From positions 1 to 61,464 of the forward strand of contig CAZTGM010000003.1 of NCBI GenBank assembly GCA_964613235.1: a stretch of 61,464 bases of DNA. Reading direction: 5' to 3'. Under the pieces are notes generated by a model. That model was not told the origin of the DNA and did not search any database. It worked only from the letters and a program-made list of their open reading frames with translations. A program made the translations under genes and the position numbers. Positions 43,087 through 51,767 of this stretch are shown here, piece by piece. Within the stretch, counting starts at the first letter, position 1; every line of letters begins with the position of its first letter. Source of the stretch: J005 sp964613235. GTDB lineage: Bacteria > Pseudomonadota > Zetaproteobacteria > Mariprofundales > Mariprofundaceae.

Positions 43087-45236
43087 TGCGGTTTGATCTG
43101 ATGCGCTTTCTTCCGCTGTTGATGGCTGTTGCACTGGTGTCACTGGCAGTTTTGTTGTGGCCTGATCCATCAGCCAGAGGCCTGATTGTTGTCTGGATCA
43201 ATGAAGTCATACTGATTGTCCTGTCGCTGGTATTACTACAGTACGGTATACGCTTGCTGATGCGACGCGGGGAACCGCGTGCCGGTTCCCGCTTACGGGC
43301 CAAGCTGGTCATTGCCATGGTGGGGATGTTGATGTTGCCATCGCTGGTGATTCAGCTTTCAGCCAGCCAGATGGTGGAACGTGGCATGGATGTCTGGTTC
43401 GATCTGCGCGTGGATACACTGCTGGATCGTGCGTTGAAACTGGCGCAGGGTTTTTATGATCGTATTGATGTCGAAATGAAACGTGGTCTGCGTAGTTATG
43501 TTAATGATCCCGTCTTGCGGGAGGCAGCAGATGCGCGAGCTGCCTTTGGCATGGCTGATGAGCGTTTGCTGGAAATCCTGCGTATGGAAGGCTGGGATCG
43601 TATCCAGTTGTTCGATATGAATGAGCGGCTGGTAGCCGATGTGCGTGAGAGCGGATTGATTGATCTGCGTTCCGAGCCTTTAAGCGAGGCTGCGAAGCTG
43701 AGCATACGCCTGGGTAATGTGGCGACGAAAATTGTTGCCGAGGGTGGTGTGGAAAAGGCCATTGGTTATGCCCCCATTTTTGTACATAAGGGCGGTGTAG
43801 GCCTGATGCGGGTTGAGCTGAAGCTGCCCGAGGGTGTGATTCGTAGTGCACGGCTGGTGGAAGCTGATTATCAGAGTTACCGGGCTTTGGAGCACAATCG
43901 CCGGATGATCAAGGATCTGTTTGCCAATGCGATGCTGTTTGTAACGCTGATTGTGGTAATTCTTGCCAGCCTGGTGGCTCTGTTGTTTGCCCGGCGACTG
44001 ACATCGCCGATCGGTGAACTGGCGGCAGCCTTGCATCGGGTGACGGTAGGCGATCTGGATGTGGCCATTCCCGAGTCCTCGCAGGATGAGCTGGGTTCAC
44101 TGGCCCGTTCATTTAACCAGATGGCCGGACGTCTGAAACAGAATGCCCGTGCGATTGAGCAGGCCCAGCTGGATTTGACCGAGGCCCTGGCCAACAGTCG
44201 GCAGCGGCAATATATTCTGGAAACCTTGTTGGCCAATTTGCATACTGGTGTATTACTGGTTGATGCTCAGGGAACGATTCGGCTTCTGAATCAGTCACTG
44301 CATGATATTTTGCCTGAGACGAAGCACTGGCTGCCCGGCAGTTCGTTGCTCGAAAACAGTCGGGATAAACTGGATTTTCTGGCGGAATTTTATGAGCAAA
44401 TGAAGATGCAGAAGCTGTCGGGTGTGCAACAGCAGTTTGATTTGACTGGTGAACATGGCGCCACGCATATTCTGGTACGTGGTGCGCGACTGAAATTGTC
44501 GGGCATGGCTGAATTCTCCGGTGAACTGCTCATGGTTGATGACATCACCGAACTGGCCAATGCCCAGCGTAGTCAGGCCTGGGCGGAAGTGGCGCAGCGT
44601 CTGGCGCATGAAATCAAGAATCCGCTGACGCCGATCAAGTTATCGGCCGAACGTTTGCAGCGGCGTTTTCGCAAACAGGTGGATGCGCATGAAGTGTTTG
44701 ACTCTTGTACGCATGCGATTATCACCCAGGTGGAACGCCTGCAGCGCCTGATCGCAGACTTTTCTTCGCTGGCGCGTATGCCAAAGCCGAAAATCAGGAA
44801 AGTTCCAGTCGCCGATATTATGCGTGAGATGCGGGAGCTTTTTAATGCGTACCGCCAGGTACGCATTACCATGCCGGAGGAGGCTGTCGATTGTTATTGT
44901 GATGCCGACCAGGTGCGCCAGGTATTGATTAACCTGCTGGATAATGCTGTGTCGGCTTCAGCCGAGGGGGGGGAAGTATTGCTGTATGTGCGGGTAACCG
45001 ATGCCTGGCTGGAATGGCATGTGGAAGATAATGGCCCCGGCATTCCGGCCGATATGCAGGAGCATGTGTTTGAAGCATATTTTTCAACCAAGTCGGGAGG
45101 GTCCGGCTTGGGGCTGGCAATTGCGCGCAGAATTGCCGAGGATCATGGTGGGCAGCTGACATTGTTATCCGCCCGGCATCCAACCCATTTCCGTTTCCGG
45201 TTGCCCCGTGAACCCATGCTGTTGGAGGAGATATGA
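43086..45236 (+). CDS. ntrY: NtrY-like membrane sensor histidine kinase
   Basis: A 716-residue sensor kinase. Membrane helices lie at about 7-24, 34-56, 73-95 and 280-304, with an extracytoplasmic segment of about 185 residues between the last two. HAMP (about 305-355), PAS (about 375-470) and the kinase core follow. The H-box is RLAHEIKNPLTPI, which is the NtrY/NtrB type, and the G boxes are DNGPGIP and GGSGLGLAI. NtrYX systems affect nitrogen, redox or envelope functions depending on species. Operon partners (DUF4390 protein, TrkAH) suggest ion or envelope control here; that is inference. Confidence 0.92.
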   Translation: MRFDLMRFLPLLMAVALVSLAVLLWPDPSARGLIVVWINEVILIVLSLVLLQYGIRLLMRRGEPRAGSRLRAKLVIAMVGMLMLPSLVIQLSASQMVERGMDVWFDLRVDTLLDRALKLAQGFYDRIDVEMKRGLRSYVNDPVLREAADARAAFGMADERLLEILRMEGWDRIQLFDMNERLVADVRESGLIDLRSEPLSEAAKLSIRLGNVATKIVAEGGVEKAIGYAPIFVHKGGVGLMRVELKLPEGVIRSARLVEADYQSYRALEHNRRMIKDLFANAMLFVTLIVVILASLVALLFARRLTSPIGELAAALHRVTVGDLDVAIPESSQDELGSLARSFNQMAGRLKQNARAIEQAQLDLTEALANSRQRQYILETLLANLHTGVLLVDAQGTIRLLNQSLHDILPETKHWLPGSSLLENSRDKLDFLAEFYEQMKMQKLSGVQQQFDLTGEHGATHILVRGARLKLSGMAEFSGELLMVDDITELANAQRSQAWAEVAQRLAHEIKNPLTPIKLSAERLQRRFRKQVDAHEVFDSCTHAIITQVERLQRLIADFSSLARMPKPKIRKVPVADIMREMRELFNAYRQVRITMPEEAVDCYCDADQVRQVLINLLDNAVSASAEGGEVLLYVRVTDAWLEWHVEDNGPGIPADMQEHVFEAYFSTKSGGSGLGLAIARRIAEDHGGQLTLLSARHPTHFRFRLPREPMLLEEI

Positions 45237-46612
45237 GCAATCGAATCATGATTGTTGATGATGAACAGCCGATTCGCGAGTCACTGCAGGGCTTGTTTGA
45301 GGATGAAGGCTTTGTCATCTATCTCGCGGCTTCAGGTGAGGAAGCCGTGGCAAAGTTGCGCAAACATACCGTGGATTGTGTGCTGCTGGATATCTGGATG
45401 CCAGGCATTGACGGACTGGAAACGCTGTCCCGTTTGCGCCAGCTGGATGAGACGATTCCGGTGATTATGATGTCTGGCCATGCCACGATTGATACGGCGG
45501 TACGAGCTACGCGCGAGGGTGCCTACGACTTTGTGGAAAAGCCGGTGTCGTTTGATCATATGCTGATTCTGGTGCGCAATGCTATGGAAATGCGTCGACT
45601 GGAGCAGGAAAATCGCAATCTGAAAGAAAATAGGCATGCTGCCCATCAGGAGCTGACCGGCCAGAGTGCGGCGATACAGCAGGTGCGAGCGATGATTCAG
45701 CGGGTTGCCGCATCCGATGCGCCGGTGTTGATCAGTGGCGAGCATGGCACGGGCAAAACCATTGCAGCTTCGATGGTGCACCATCTGTCGAAACGCCAGG
45801 ATGGTCCGTTTATTGAACTGAACAGTGCCAGTGTGCCCGAAGGGCGGATGGATTCCGAATTGTTCGGACATGAAAAAGGCGCCTTTCCGGGCGCGTTGCA
45901 CACCCAGCGCGGTTGTTTTGAAATGGCGCATCAGGGTAGTCTGTTTATTGATGAGGTGGCAGACCTTCCGCTGCCGGCACAGGCCAAAGTATTGCGTATT
46001 CTGCAGCAACGTGTGGTGCAACGGCTGGGGAGCCCTGCTTCATTCCAGGCCGATGTGCGCTTGCTGGCGGCGACGACGAAAAATCCGGAAGAGGAAATGA
46101 AGGCAGGACGTTTGCGCGAAGACTTCTATTATCGCCTGAATGTTGTGTCCATTCGTATACCGTCATTGCGTGAGCGCAGTGAGGATATTCCCCAACTGGT
46201 GCAGGCACTGGCCATGGATCAGGTGGCGAGTCTGGGTGGTGATCCTGTGCAGTTCAGTGAACAGGTGATTGAGCGGATGATGCACTATAACTGGCCAGGG
46301 AATGTGCGCGAATTGCGCAATTATATTGAACGTTGTCATATCCTGATGCCCGGACAGCATGTGGATATTTATAATATGCTGCCGCTGGACCATATGGTGG
46401 TGAGCAGCCAGGACAAGGGTCCTGAGTTTGATATGAGCGAAGGCTTTCACGCTGCTCGTGAGGAATTTGAGCGCAAATATCTGTTGCACCATTTGCAGAC
46501 CAACGACTGGAATATCAGTCGGACAGCGGCCGCGATTGGCATGGAACGCAGCCAGTTACATCGAAAGATGAAAAGTTTTGGTCTCGCAACGCCGGCAAGG
46601 AAGGGAACATGA
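45233..46612 (+). CDS. ntrX: NtrX-like AAA+ response regulator
   Basis: A 459-residue regulator with REC (about 1-120, Asp in LLDIWMPG), an AAA+ domain (about 140-370; Walker A GEHGTGKT) and a C-terminal Fis-type helix-turn-helix (NISRTAAAIGMERSQLHRKM). The sigma54-contact loop reads GAFPGA at residues 216-221 instead of GAFTGA. This change is expected to weaken or remove sigma54 activation, so it may act with sigma70 or as a repressor. Its start overlaps the ntrY stop (ATGA). Confidence 0.92.
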   Translation: MSNRIMIVDDEQPIRESLQGLFEDEGFVIYLAASGEEAVAKLRKHTVDCVLLDIWMPGIDGLETLSRLRQLDETIPVIMMSGHATIDTAVRATREGAYDFVEKPVSFDHMLILVRNAMEMRRLEQENRNLKENRHAAHQELTGQSAAIQQVRAMIQRVAASDAPVLISGEHGTGKTIAASMVHHLSKRQDGPFIELNSASVPEGRMDSELFGHEKGAFPGALHTQRGCFEMAHQGSLFIDEVADLPLPAQAKVLRILQQRVVQRLGSPASFQADVRLLAATTKNPEEEMKAGRLREDFYYRLNVVSIRIPSLRERSEDIPQLVQALAMDQVASLGGDPVQFSEQVIERMMHYNWPGNVRELRNYIERCHILMPGQHVDIYNMLPLDHMVVSSQDKGPEFDMSEGFHAAREEFERKYLLHHLQTNDWNISRTAAAIGMERSQLHRKMKSFGLATPARKGT

Positions 46613-47979
46613 ATATTCTGATTCTGGGGGCAGGGGAGGTCGGCTTCCATATTGCCCGTTATCTGTCGAATGAAGGCAATAATGTATCCGTCATTGATAA
46701 TGACCCGGCACGGCTGGAACTGGTCTCCGATTCCATGGATGTACGCACGGTACTGGGGCAGGCATCGCATCCGTCTGTGCTGGCGAGGGCCGGCGCGGAT
46801 CAGGCAGATTTGCTGATTGCTGCGACGACGAACGATGAAGTGAATATGCTGGCCTGCCAGGTGGCGCATTCGCTGTTTCGCCTGCCGACCAAAATGGCGC
46901 GCATTCGCGAGATGGATTATGCACAGGCGGAGAAATTGTTCGGGCGTGACGAATTACCCATCGATCGCATCATTTCACCGGAAACGGAAGCGGCAAAAGC
47001 GGTATTGAAGCGTTTTCAGGTGTCTTCGGCTGCTGATGCTATGGATTTTGCCGGTGGCAAGGTGCAATTGCTGGGTTTGCCCATCGTGCCGAAAAGTCCG
47101 CTGGCCGGTATTGCGCTGGAAGAAATCGAGGAAGTGTTGGGTGATATTCGCGTTTATGTGGTGGCACATGAACATAATCGCAAATGGAAGGTGCCGGAGG
47201 CGAAAACCGTACTGTTGGCCGGAGATGCCATTTATGTGGCCATCAGTTGCGATGATGTTGAAGGCTTCCTGCACTGCATCGGCCGTGATATTGAAAGTTG
47301 TGACAAGAACAGTGTGATGATGATCGGTGGCGGCAATGTGGGTTATATCGTTGCGCGTGAACTGGAGGCAATGGGCATTTCCGTCAAGCTGATTGAGTAT
47401 AATGCCAAGCGTGCGGAGTGGCTGGCCGAGCATCTTTCAACTTCCGTGGTTATTCATGGCGATGCGATCGATCAGTCGTTGCTGGAGACCGAGGCCATCG
47501 ACAAGATGGATGATTTTCTGGCACTGACCAATGATGATGAGACGAATATTCTGGCCAGCCTGATTGCCAAGAAATACAAGGTTCCCCATATCGTGACATT
47601 GATCAATCGTTCCATTTACGGTGAACTGGTGCGCGAAATTGGTCTGGATGTGACGGTGTCGCCGCGTTTGACGACGGTAGCATCCATTCTGCGTCATGTG
47701 CGGCGCGGTCGTGTACTCAGTGTTTCATCGCTGGGTGGCGGCGAACTGGAAGTGCTGGAGGCGGAGGCACTGGAAACGACACCCATTACGGCCGATCCTT
47801 TGCGTTCATTACGTTTGCCGCCGGATACGGTGATTGGTGCGGTGGTGCGCCAGGACGAAGTAATTGTGCCGACCGGTGAGACACAGATTCAGCCGCACGA
47901 TATCGTGATTATCGTCACCCGGCGTGCTTCAGCCAAGGCCGTGGAACGCCTGTTCGAAGTTCAGCTGGAATTTTTCTGA
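46609..47979 (+). CDS. trkA: Trk potassium uptake regulatory subunit TrkA
   Basis: A 456-residue cytoplasmic regulator of K+ uptake, with two tandem RCK units. The Rossmann loops ILGAGEVGFHIARYL (residue 4 on) and IGGGNVGYIVAREL (about 238 on) bind nucleotides, each followed by an RCK-C domain. It should gate TrkH in response to nucleotides. Its ATG overlaps the ntrX stop (ATGA) and trkH follows after three bases, so the two-component system and the transporter are one transcription unit. Confidence 0.95.
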   Translation: MNILILGAGEVGFHIARYLSNEGNNVSVIDNDPARLELVSDSMDVRTVLGQASHPSVLARAGADQADLLIAATTNDEVNMLACQVAHSLFRLPTKMARIREMDYAQAEKLFGRDELPIDRIISPETEAAKAVLKRFQVSSAADAMDFAGGKVQLLGLPIVPKSPLAGIALEEIEEVLGDIRVYVVAHEHNRKWKVPEAKTVLLAGDAIYVAISCDDVEGFLHCIGRDIESCDKNSVMMIGGGNVGYIVARELEAMGISVKLIEYNAKRAEWLAEHLSTSVVIHGDAIDQSLLETEAIDKMDDFLALTNDDETNILASLIAKKYKVPHIVTLINRSIYGELVREIGLDVTVSPRLTTVASILRHVRRGRVLSVSSLGGGELEVLEAEALETTPITADPLRSLRLPPDTVIGAVVRQDEVIVPTGETQIQPHDIVIIVTRRASAKAVERLFEVQLEFF

Positions 47980-47982
47980 TAT

Positions 47983-49422
47983 ATGCACTGGCGCGGCATT
48001 GTCTGGACATTGGGGATACTGACCGTTTTTTTCGGTATCAGCATGATCATTCCTGTATTTGTGGCCATTTACTATCAGAGCGGGCATGTGATGCAGTTCG
48101 TCATGGCCGGTATGATGGTCGTGCTGTTGGGCGTGCTGGGGATGCATTGGGGCGGGCATGCGCCCGAGCGTCTGAGCCACAAGGATGGCTTTCTGATCGT
48201 GGCCCTGGCCTGGCTGATATTATCGTTGTTCGGGGCTATCCCGTTTTTGACCACGGGCGTTTGCCACAGTCTGTTTGATGCTCTGTTCGAATCCACCTCA
48301 GGGCTGACGACGACCGGTGCGACGGTATTGTCTGGTCTGGATCATATGCCGCCATCGATTCTGTTTTGGCGTTCGATGCAGGAATGGCTGGGTGGTATGG
48401 GTATTATCGTATTGGCCATTGCGATCATGCCGCTGTTGGGTGTGGGTGGCATGCAGTTGTTCAAGGCTGAGGCGCCGGGACCAGTGAAAGACAAGATTAC
48501 GGCGCGTGTGACCGAGACGGCGAAGGTATTGTGGTACCTTTATCTGGGTATGACGCTGGTAGCTGCTATTGCTTTGTGGTGGGCCGGTATGACGCCATTC
48601 GATGCCATCAATCATGCGATGTGCACAATGGCCATCGGCGGTTTTTCGACGCATGATGCCAGTATCGGGTATTTTGAGTCTGACCTTATCCGCGGCCTGA
48701 TGGTCATGTTCATGCTCATGGCCGGCGTCAATTTCACGCTGCATTTTTCTTCGCTACGCAATGGTTTTTCACCCAGGGTCTATTTCCGTGATGATGAATT
48801 TCGCGCCTACTTCAAATGGTTCGCTTTCCTGATTATCGTCGTCGGTGGTATTGCCGTGATGTCCGGCAAGGGTACGGTCATGGAAGGTATCTTTAATACT
48901 GTGGCTATTGCCACGACAACCGGCTTCGCCGTCAGTGACTACAGCCTGTGGCCGCCGGCAGCCACACTGTTACTGCTGACGGCCATGTTTGTCGGTGCCT
49001 GTGCCGGTTCGACCGGCGGTGGCATGAAAGTTGTGCGTGTGTTGTTGCTGTTTCGGCAGGGCAAGCGCGAGATTCGTCGCTTGATTCACCCGCAGGGTGT
49101 AATTCAGGTCAAGCTGGGTGGACAGAACTTGTCGCCCACACTGGTCGGCGCACTATGGGGGTTTTTCGCTTTGTATCTGGTCAGTTACGCCATTATTGCC
49201 ATTCTGGTGGCGATGACCGGCGTGGATATGATCACGGCGCTTTCTGCTGCTGCTGCCTGCCTGACCAATACCGGCCCTGGCTTCGGTAGCGTGGGGCCGG
49301 CATCGAACTTTGCCGACATTCCCGATGCCGGCAAAGGCGTATTGATGTTTGCCATGATTCTCGGGCGTTTGGAGATTTATTCCTTTATCGTGTTGCTGGT
49401 GCCGGAGTTCTGGCGGAAATAA
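47983..49422 (+). CDS. trkH: Trk potassium transporter TrkH
   Basis: A 479-residue K+ channel-like transporter with four pseudo-repeats. The selectivity-filter regions include ESTSGLTTTGATVL, MAIGGFSTHDAS and GACAGSTGGGMK. Partner of TrkA upstream. The last 38 bases overlap the 3' end of the convergent rnr gene, so both coding ends are constrained. No terminator is visible between them. Confidence 0.95.
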   Translation: MHWRGIVWTLGILTVFFGISMIIPVFVAIYYQSGHVMQFVMAGMMVVLLGVLGMHWGGHAPERLSHKDGFLIVALAWLILSLFGAIPFLTTGVCHSLFDALFESTSGLTTTGATVLSGLDHMPPSILFWRSMQEWLGGMGIIVLAIAIMPLLGVGGMQLFKAEAPGPVKDKITARVTETAKVLWYLYLGMTLVAAIALWWAGMTPFDAINHAMCTMAIGGFSTHDASIGYFESDLIRGLMVMFMLMAGVNFTLHFSSLRNGFSPRVYFRDDEFRAYFKWFAFLIIVVGGIAVMSGKGTVMEGIFNTVAIATTTGFAVSDYSLWPPAATLLLLTAMFVGACAGSTGGGMKVVRVLLLFRQGKREIRRLIHPQGVIQVKLGGQNLSPTLVGALWGFFALYLVSYAIIAILVAMTGVDMITALSAAAACLTNTGPGFGSVGPASNFADIPDAGKGVLMFAMILGRLEIYSFIVLLVPEFWRK

Positions 49423-51460
49423 GGGACACATTGATCAGCCCGCGGATCGGGTCGGTGCTGTCGATGCTCACCTCAATCGTATCGCCGAGGCCGAAACTGA
49501 CCTGCCCATGATGCGCGAAAAGTCTGTGCATGGATTCATCCAGTGTGAATTCGTGGCCGAGCGCATCCAGCGGCAATGAGGCTTCGGCCAGTGTGTCGGC
49601 CAGTTCTACGAAAATCCGACGTTTGGACATGCCGGAGATGACCGCCTGCATCGTTTTGCCAACATCCTTCTGGTGGTACAGCGCGGCCAGCATGGCCTGA
49701 ATATCCCATTCGATGCGTTGCTGTTTGCGTTCCTGTACGGATACATGTTCGCCGATTTCCGCCAGAGTATCGGCCGACTGCACGGCATCCGGATTTTGCT
49801 TCCGCAGCAGGGCCTTCAGGCGTCGGTGTACGGTCAGATCGGCATAACGGCGGATGGGACTGGTGAAGTGACAGTAATGCCGATAAGCCAGTCCGAAGTG
49901 CCCCTCGTTATTCGGCGTGTATTTGGCCTGCTGCATCGAACGCAGCACCAGACGGTGCAGCACATGGCCGTAAACCTTTCCCTCCGAACGTTCCAGTACA
50001 TCCTGTACATTGCCCGGTTTCACTTTGTTCTTGCCGCGCGGCAACGGAATGGTGACGCCAAATGGTGCCAGAAAACGGTTCAGGGATTCGATGGCTTCGC
50101 GTTCGGGAGCGGCATGGACACGGTAAAGTAGCGGGCACTGTTGCCGCTCGAACCATTCGGCCACGGTCGTGTTTGCGGCCAGCATCATTTCCTCGATCAG
50201 ATGATGAGCAATATTGCGTTCACCGGGTACCATGCCACTGAGGCGTCCCTCGTGCAGCACGGCGCGCACTTCCGGTACATCCAGATCCAGTGCCCCGCGC
50301 AGGCTGCGACGCTTGGCCAGTTTGTGGTGCAGGCGCATGGCATCGTCCAGCATATGACGGATGCCGGCATCGGCGACCGCATTTTCATTGCGCTGTTCCA
50401 GCCAGTCCGATGCCTGACTGTAGGTCAGGCGTGCGCGCGACTCGATGATGGATTCATAGATGCGTGTGGAGCGGCAGATGCCATTGGCATCGAAACGCAG
50501 ACGTACGGCCATGGCCAGCCGTGGCACGTGCGGGTTAATGGAGCACAGACCATTGGATAACGATTCCGGTAACATCGGAATGACACGGTCGGGAAAATAA
50601 AAGGAGTTGCCGCGCGCCAGTGCTTCCTTGTCCAGTGCCGTGCCTGTACGCACGTATTCTGCCACATCGGCAATGGCTACCCATGCCTCAAAGCCTTCAC
50701 CCCGGGCATGTACGCAGATGGCGTCGTCAAAATCGCGCGCATCGGCACCATCGATGGTGACAAAGGAGATATGGCGCAGATCGGTGCGCTGTGGCCATTG
50801 TTCAGGTTTCACCTCGGCGGCAAACTGTGTGGCCTCATGCAGTACGGCATCAGGAAAGGATTCGGGCAATTGCTGTTCGGCAATGATCAGATCAATCAGC
50901 TGTTCAGGTTGCATGTTTTTGCCGAGGATTTCGATGACTTTGCCGCGCGGCGGGTTGCTACCACGCTGAATATTCAGCCGTACCCAGTCTCCGTCGTGTG
51001 CATCCAGTGTATCCTGCCGGCGTACGAGAATGCTTTGTGGCATGCGTCGTGAGCGTGGTTCAGCCATGATTACGCCCTGTTTCATGACCAGCTGGGCCAC
51101 GATGACGGATGGTGCATGCTCGATGATGCGCACGATTTCGCCCGATTCGCGGCCGCGGCGGCGTACGATGCGCACCTCTACCTTGTCGCCATGCATCAGG
51201 TCACGCATTTCCTCGCGCGGAATGAAGATGCCCTTGTCCCGTTCGGCTACATCGACAAAGCCGAAGCCGTCCGGATGTGCGGATACGATACCGGTCCAGC
51301 ATGGCTGCGGCTTTTTGCCGGCCCTGCCCCATGGCGAGTCGCTGTCAGATTTGTTGCGGCCTTGCCTGCGTCGTCCATCCGAGCGATCAGATGATTTTCT
51401 TTTGGCGGATTTTTTCAGCCATTTGTCCTTTTCAGAACGGGTATTTTTCTTTCTTGACAC
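49385..51460 (-). CDS. rnr: ribonuclease R
   Basis: A 691-residue RNB-family 3'-5' exoribonuclease that degrades structured RNA. A Lys/Arg-rich N-terminus (first ~50 residues) is followed by cold-shock domains (SAHPDGFGFVDV), the RNB catalytic domain with IDGADARDFDDAI near residue 242, and a C-terminal S1 domain. It lacks the long basic C-terminal tail and the helix-turn-helix leader of E. coli RNase R (813), but the family is clear. It starts with GTG at 51460, preceded by GGAG. The tRNA-Leu promoter overlaps its 5' end on the other strand. Confidence 0.94.
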   Translation of the reverse strand: MSRKKNTRSEKDKWLKKSAKRKSSDRSDGRRRQGRNKSDSDSPWGRAGKKPQPCWTGIVSAHPDGFGFVDVAERDKGIFIPREEMRDLMHGDKVEVRIVRRRGRESGEIVRIIEHAPSVIVAQLVMKQGVIMAEPRSRRMPQSILVRRQDTLDAHDGDWVRLNIQRGSNPPRGKVIEILGKNMQPEQLIDLIIAEQQLPESFPDAVLHEATQFAAEVKPEQWPQRTDLRHISFVTIDGADARDFDDAICVHARGEGFEAWVAIADVAEYVRTGTALDKEALARGNSFYFPDRVIPMLPESLSNGLCSINPHVPRLAMAVRLRFDANGICRSTRIYESIIESRARLTYSQASDWLEQRNENAVADAGIRHMLDDAMRLHHKLAKRRSLRGALDLDVPEVRAVLHEGRLSGMVPGERNIAHHLIEEMMLAANTTVAEWFERQQCPLLYRVHAAPEREAIESLNRFLAPFGVTIPLPRGKNKVKPGNVQDVLERSEGKVYGHVLHRLVLRSMQQAKYTPNNEGHFGLAYRHYCHFTSPIRRYADLTVHRRLKALLRKQNPDAVQSADTLAEIGEHVSVQERKQQRIEWDIQAMLAALYHQKDVGKTMQAVISGMSKRRIFVELADTLAEASLPLDALGHEFTLDESMHRLFAHHGQVSFGLGDTIEVSIDSTDPIRGLINVSLISARTPAPATR

Positions 51461-51481
51461 GATATTGCTCCATCCTATGAT
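51454..51481 (+). promoter_or_regulatory. promoter of tRNA-Leu
   Basis: TTGACA (51454-51459) and TATGAT (51476-51481) are 16 bp apart, followed by a GC-rich discriminator (TGCGCGCC). The -35 overlaps the GTG start of the divergent rnr gene. Confidence 0.75.
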
Positions 51482-51517
51482 TGCGCGCCCCTGCAGTCAT
51501 GTGCGACGCAGGCTAAT

Positions 51518-51604
51518 GCCGAGGTGGCGGAATTGGTAGACGCGCTAGCTTCAGGTGCTAGTTTCCTTATGGAAGTGCTGGTTCGACTCCAGTCCTCGGT
51601 ACCA
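51518..51604 (+). tRNA. tRNA-Leu (anticodon CAG)
   Basis: A class II tRNA of 87 bases with a long variable arm. The acceptor GCCGAGG (51518-51524) pairs with CCTCGGT (51594-51600), the outermost pair being G-T, followed by A and an encoded CCA. The anticodon stem CTAGC/GCTAG encloses TTCAGGT, giving CAG for CUG codons. Confidence 0.97.
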
Positions 51605-51610
51605 GCAAGA

Positions 51611-51645
51611 AAGGGAGAAGTGATGTAATGTCACTTCTCCCTTTT
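51611..51645 (+). terminator. terminator of tRNA-Leu
   Basis: AAGGGAGAAGTGA (51611-51623) pairs with TCACTTCTCCCTT (51631-51643) over 13 bp around a seven-base loop, ending in T residues. Confidence 0.93.
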
Positions 51646-51665
51646 GCGTTAGTGCCTTTTTCTAC

Positions 51666-51689
51666 AGGTCATACGTGATTTAATGACCT
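51666..51689. repeat. inverted repeat upstream of the hybrid kinase gene
   Basis: AGGTCAT (51666-51672) and ATGACCT (51683-51689) form a perfect 7 bp inverted repeat with a 10-base spacer, about 80 bp before the kinase start. The half-site spacing (17 bp centre to centre) would suit a dimeric regulator. I do not recognise the binding protein. Confidence 0.4.
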
Positions 51690-51767
51690 CTCTTTTGCAC
51701 TGGTCAGGCACGGGTTCGGGGATGGATGTGTTTGCCGTGGCCGTGTTAGACGGATAGGCTGTGAAGC

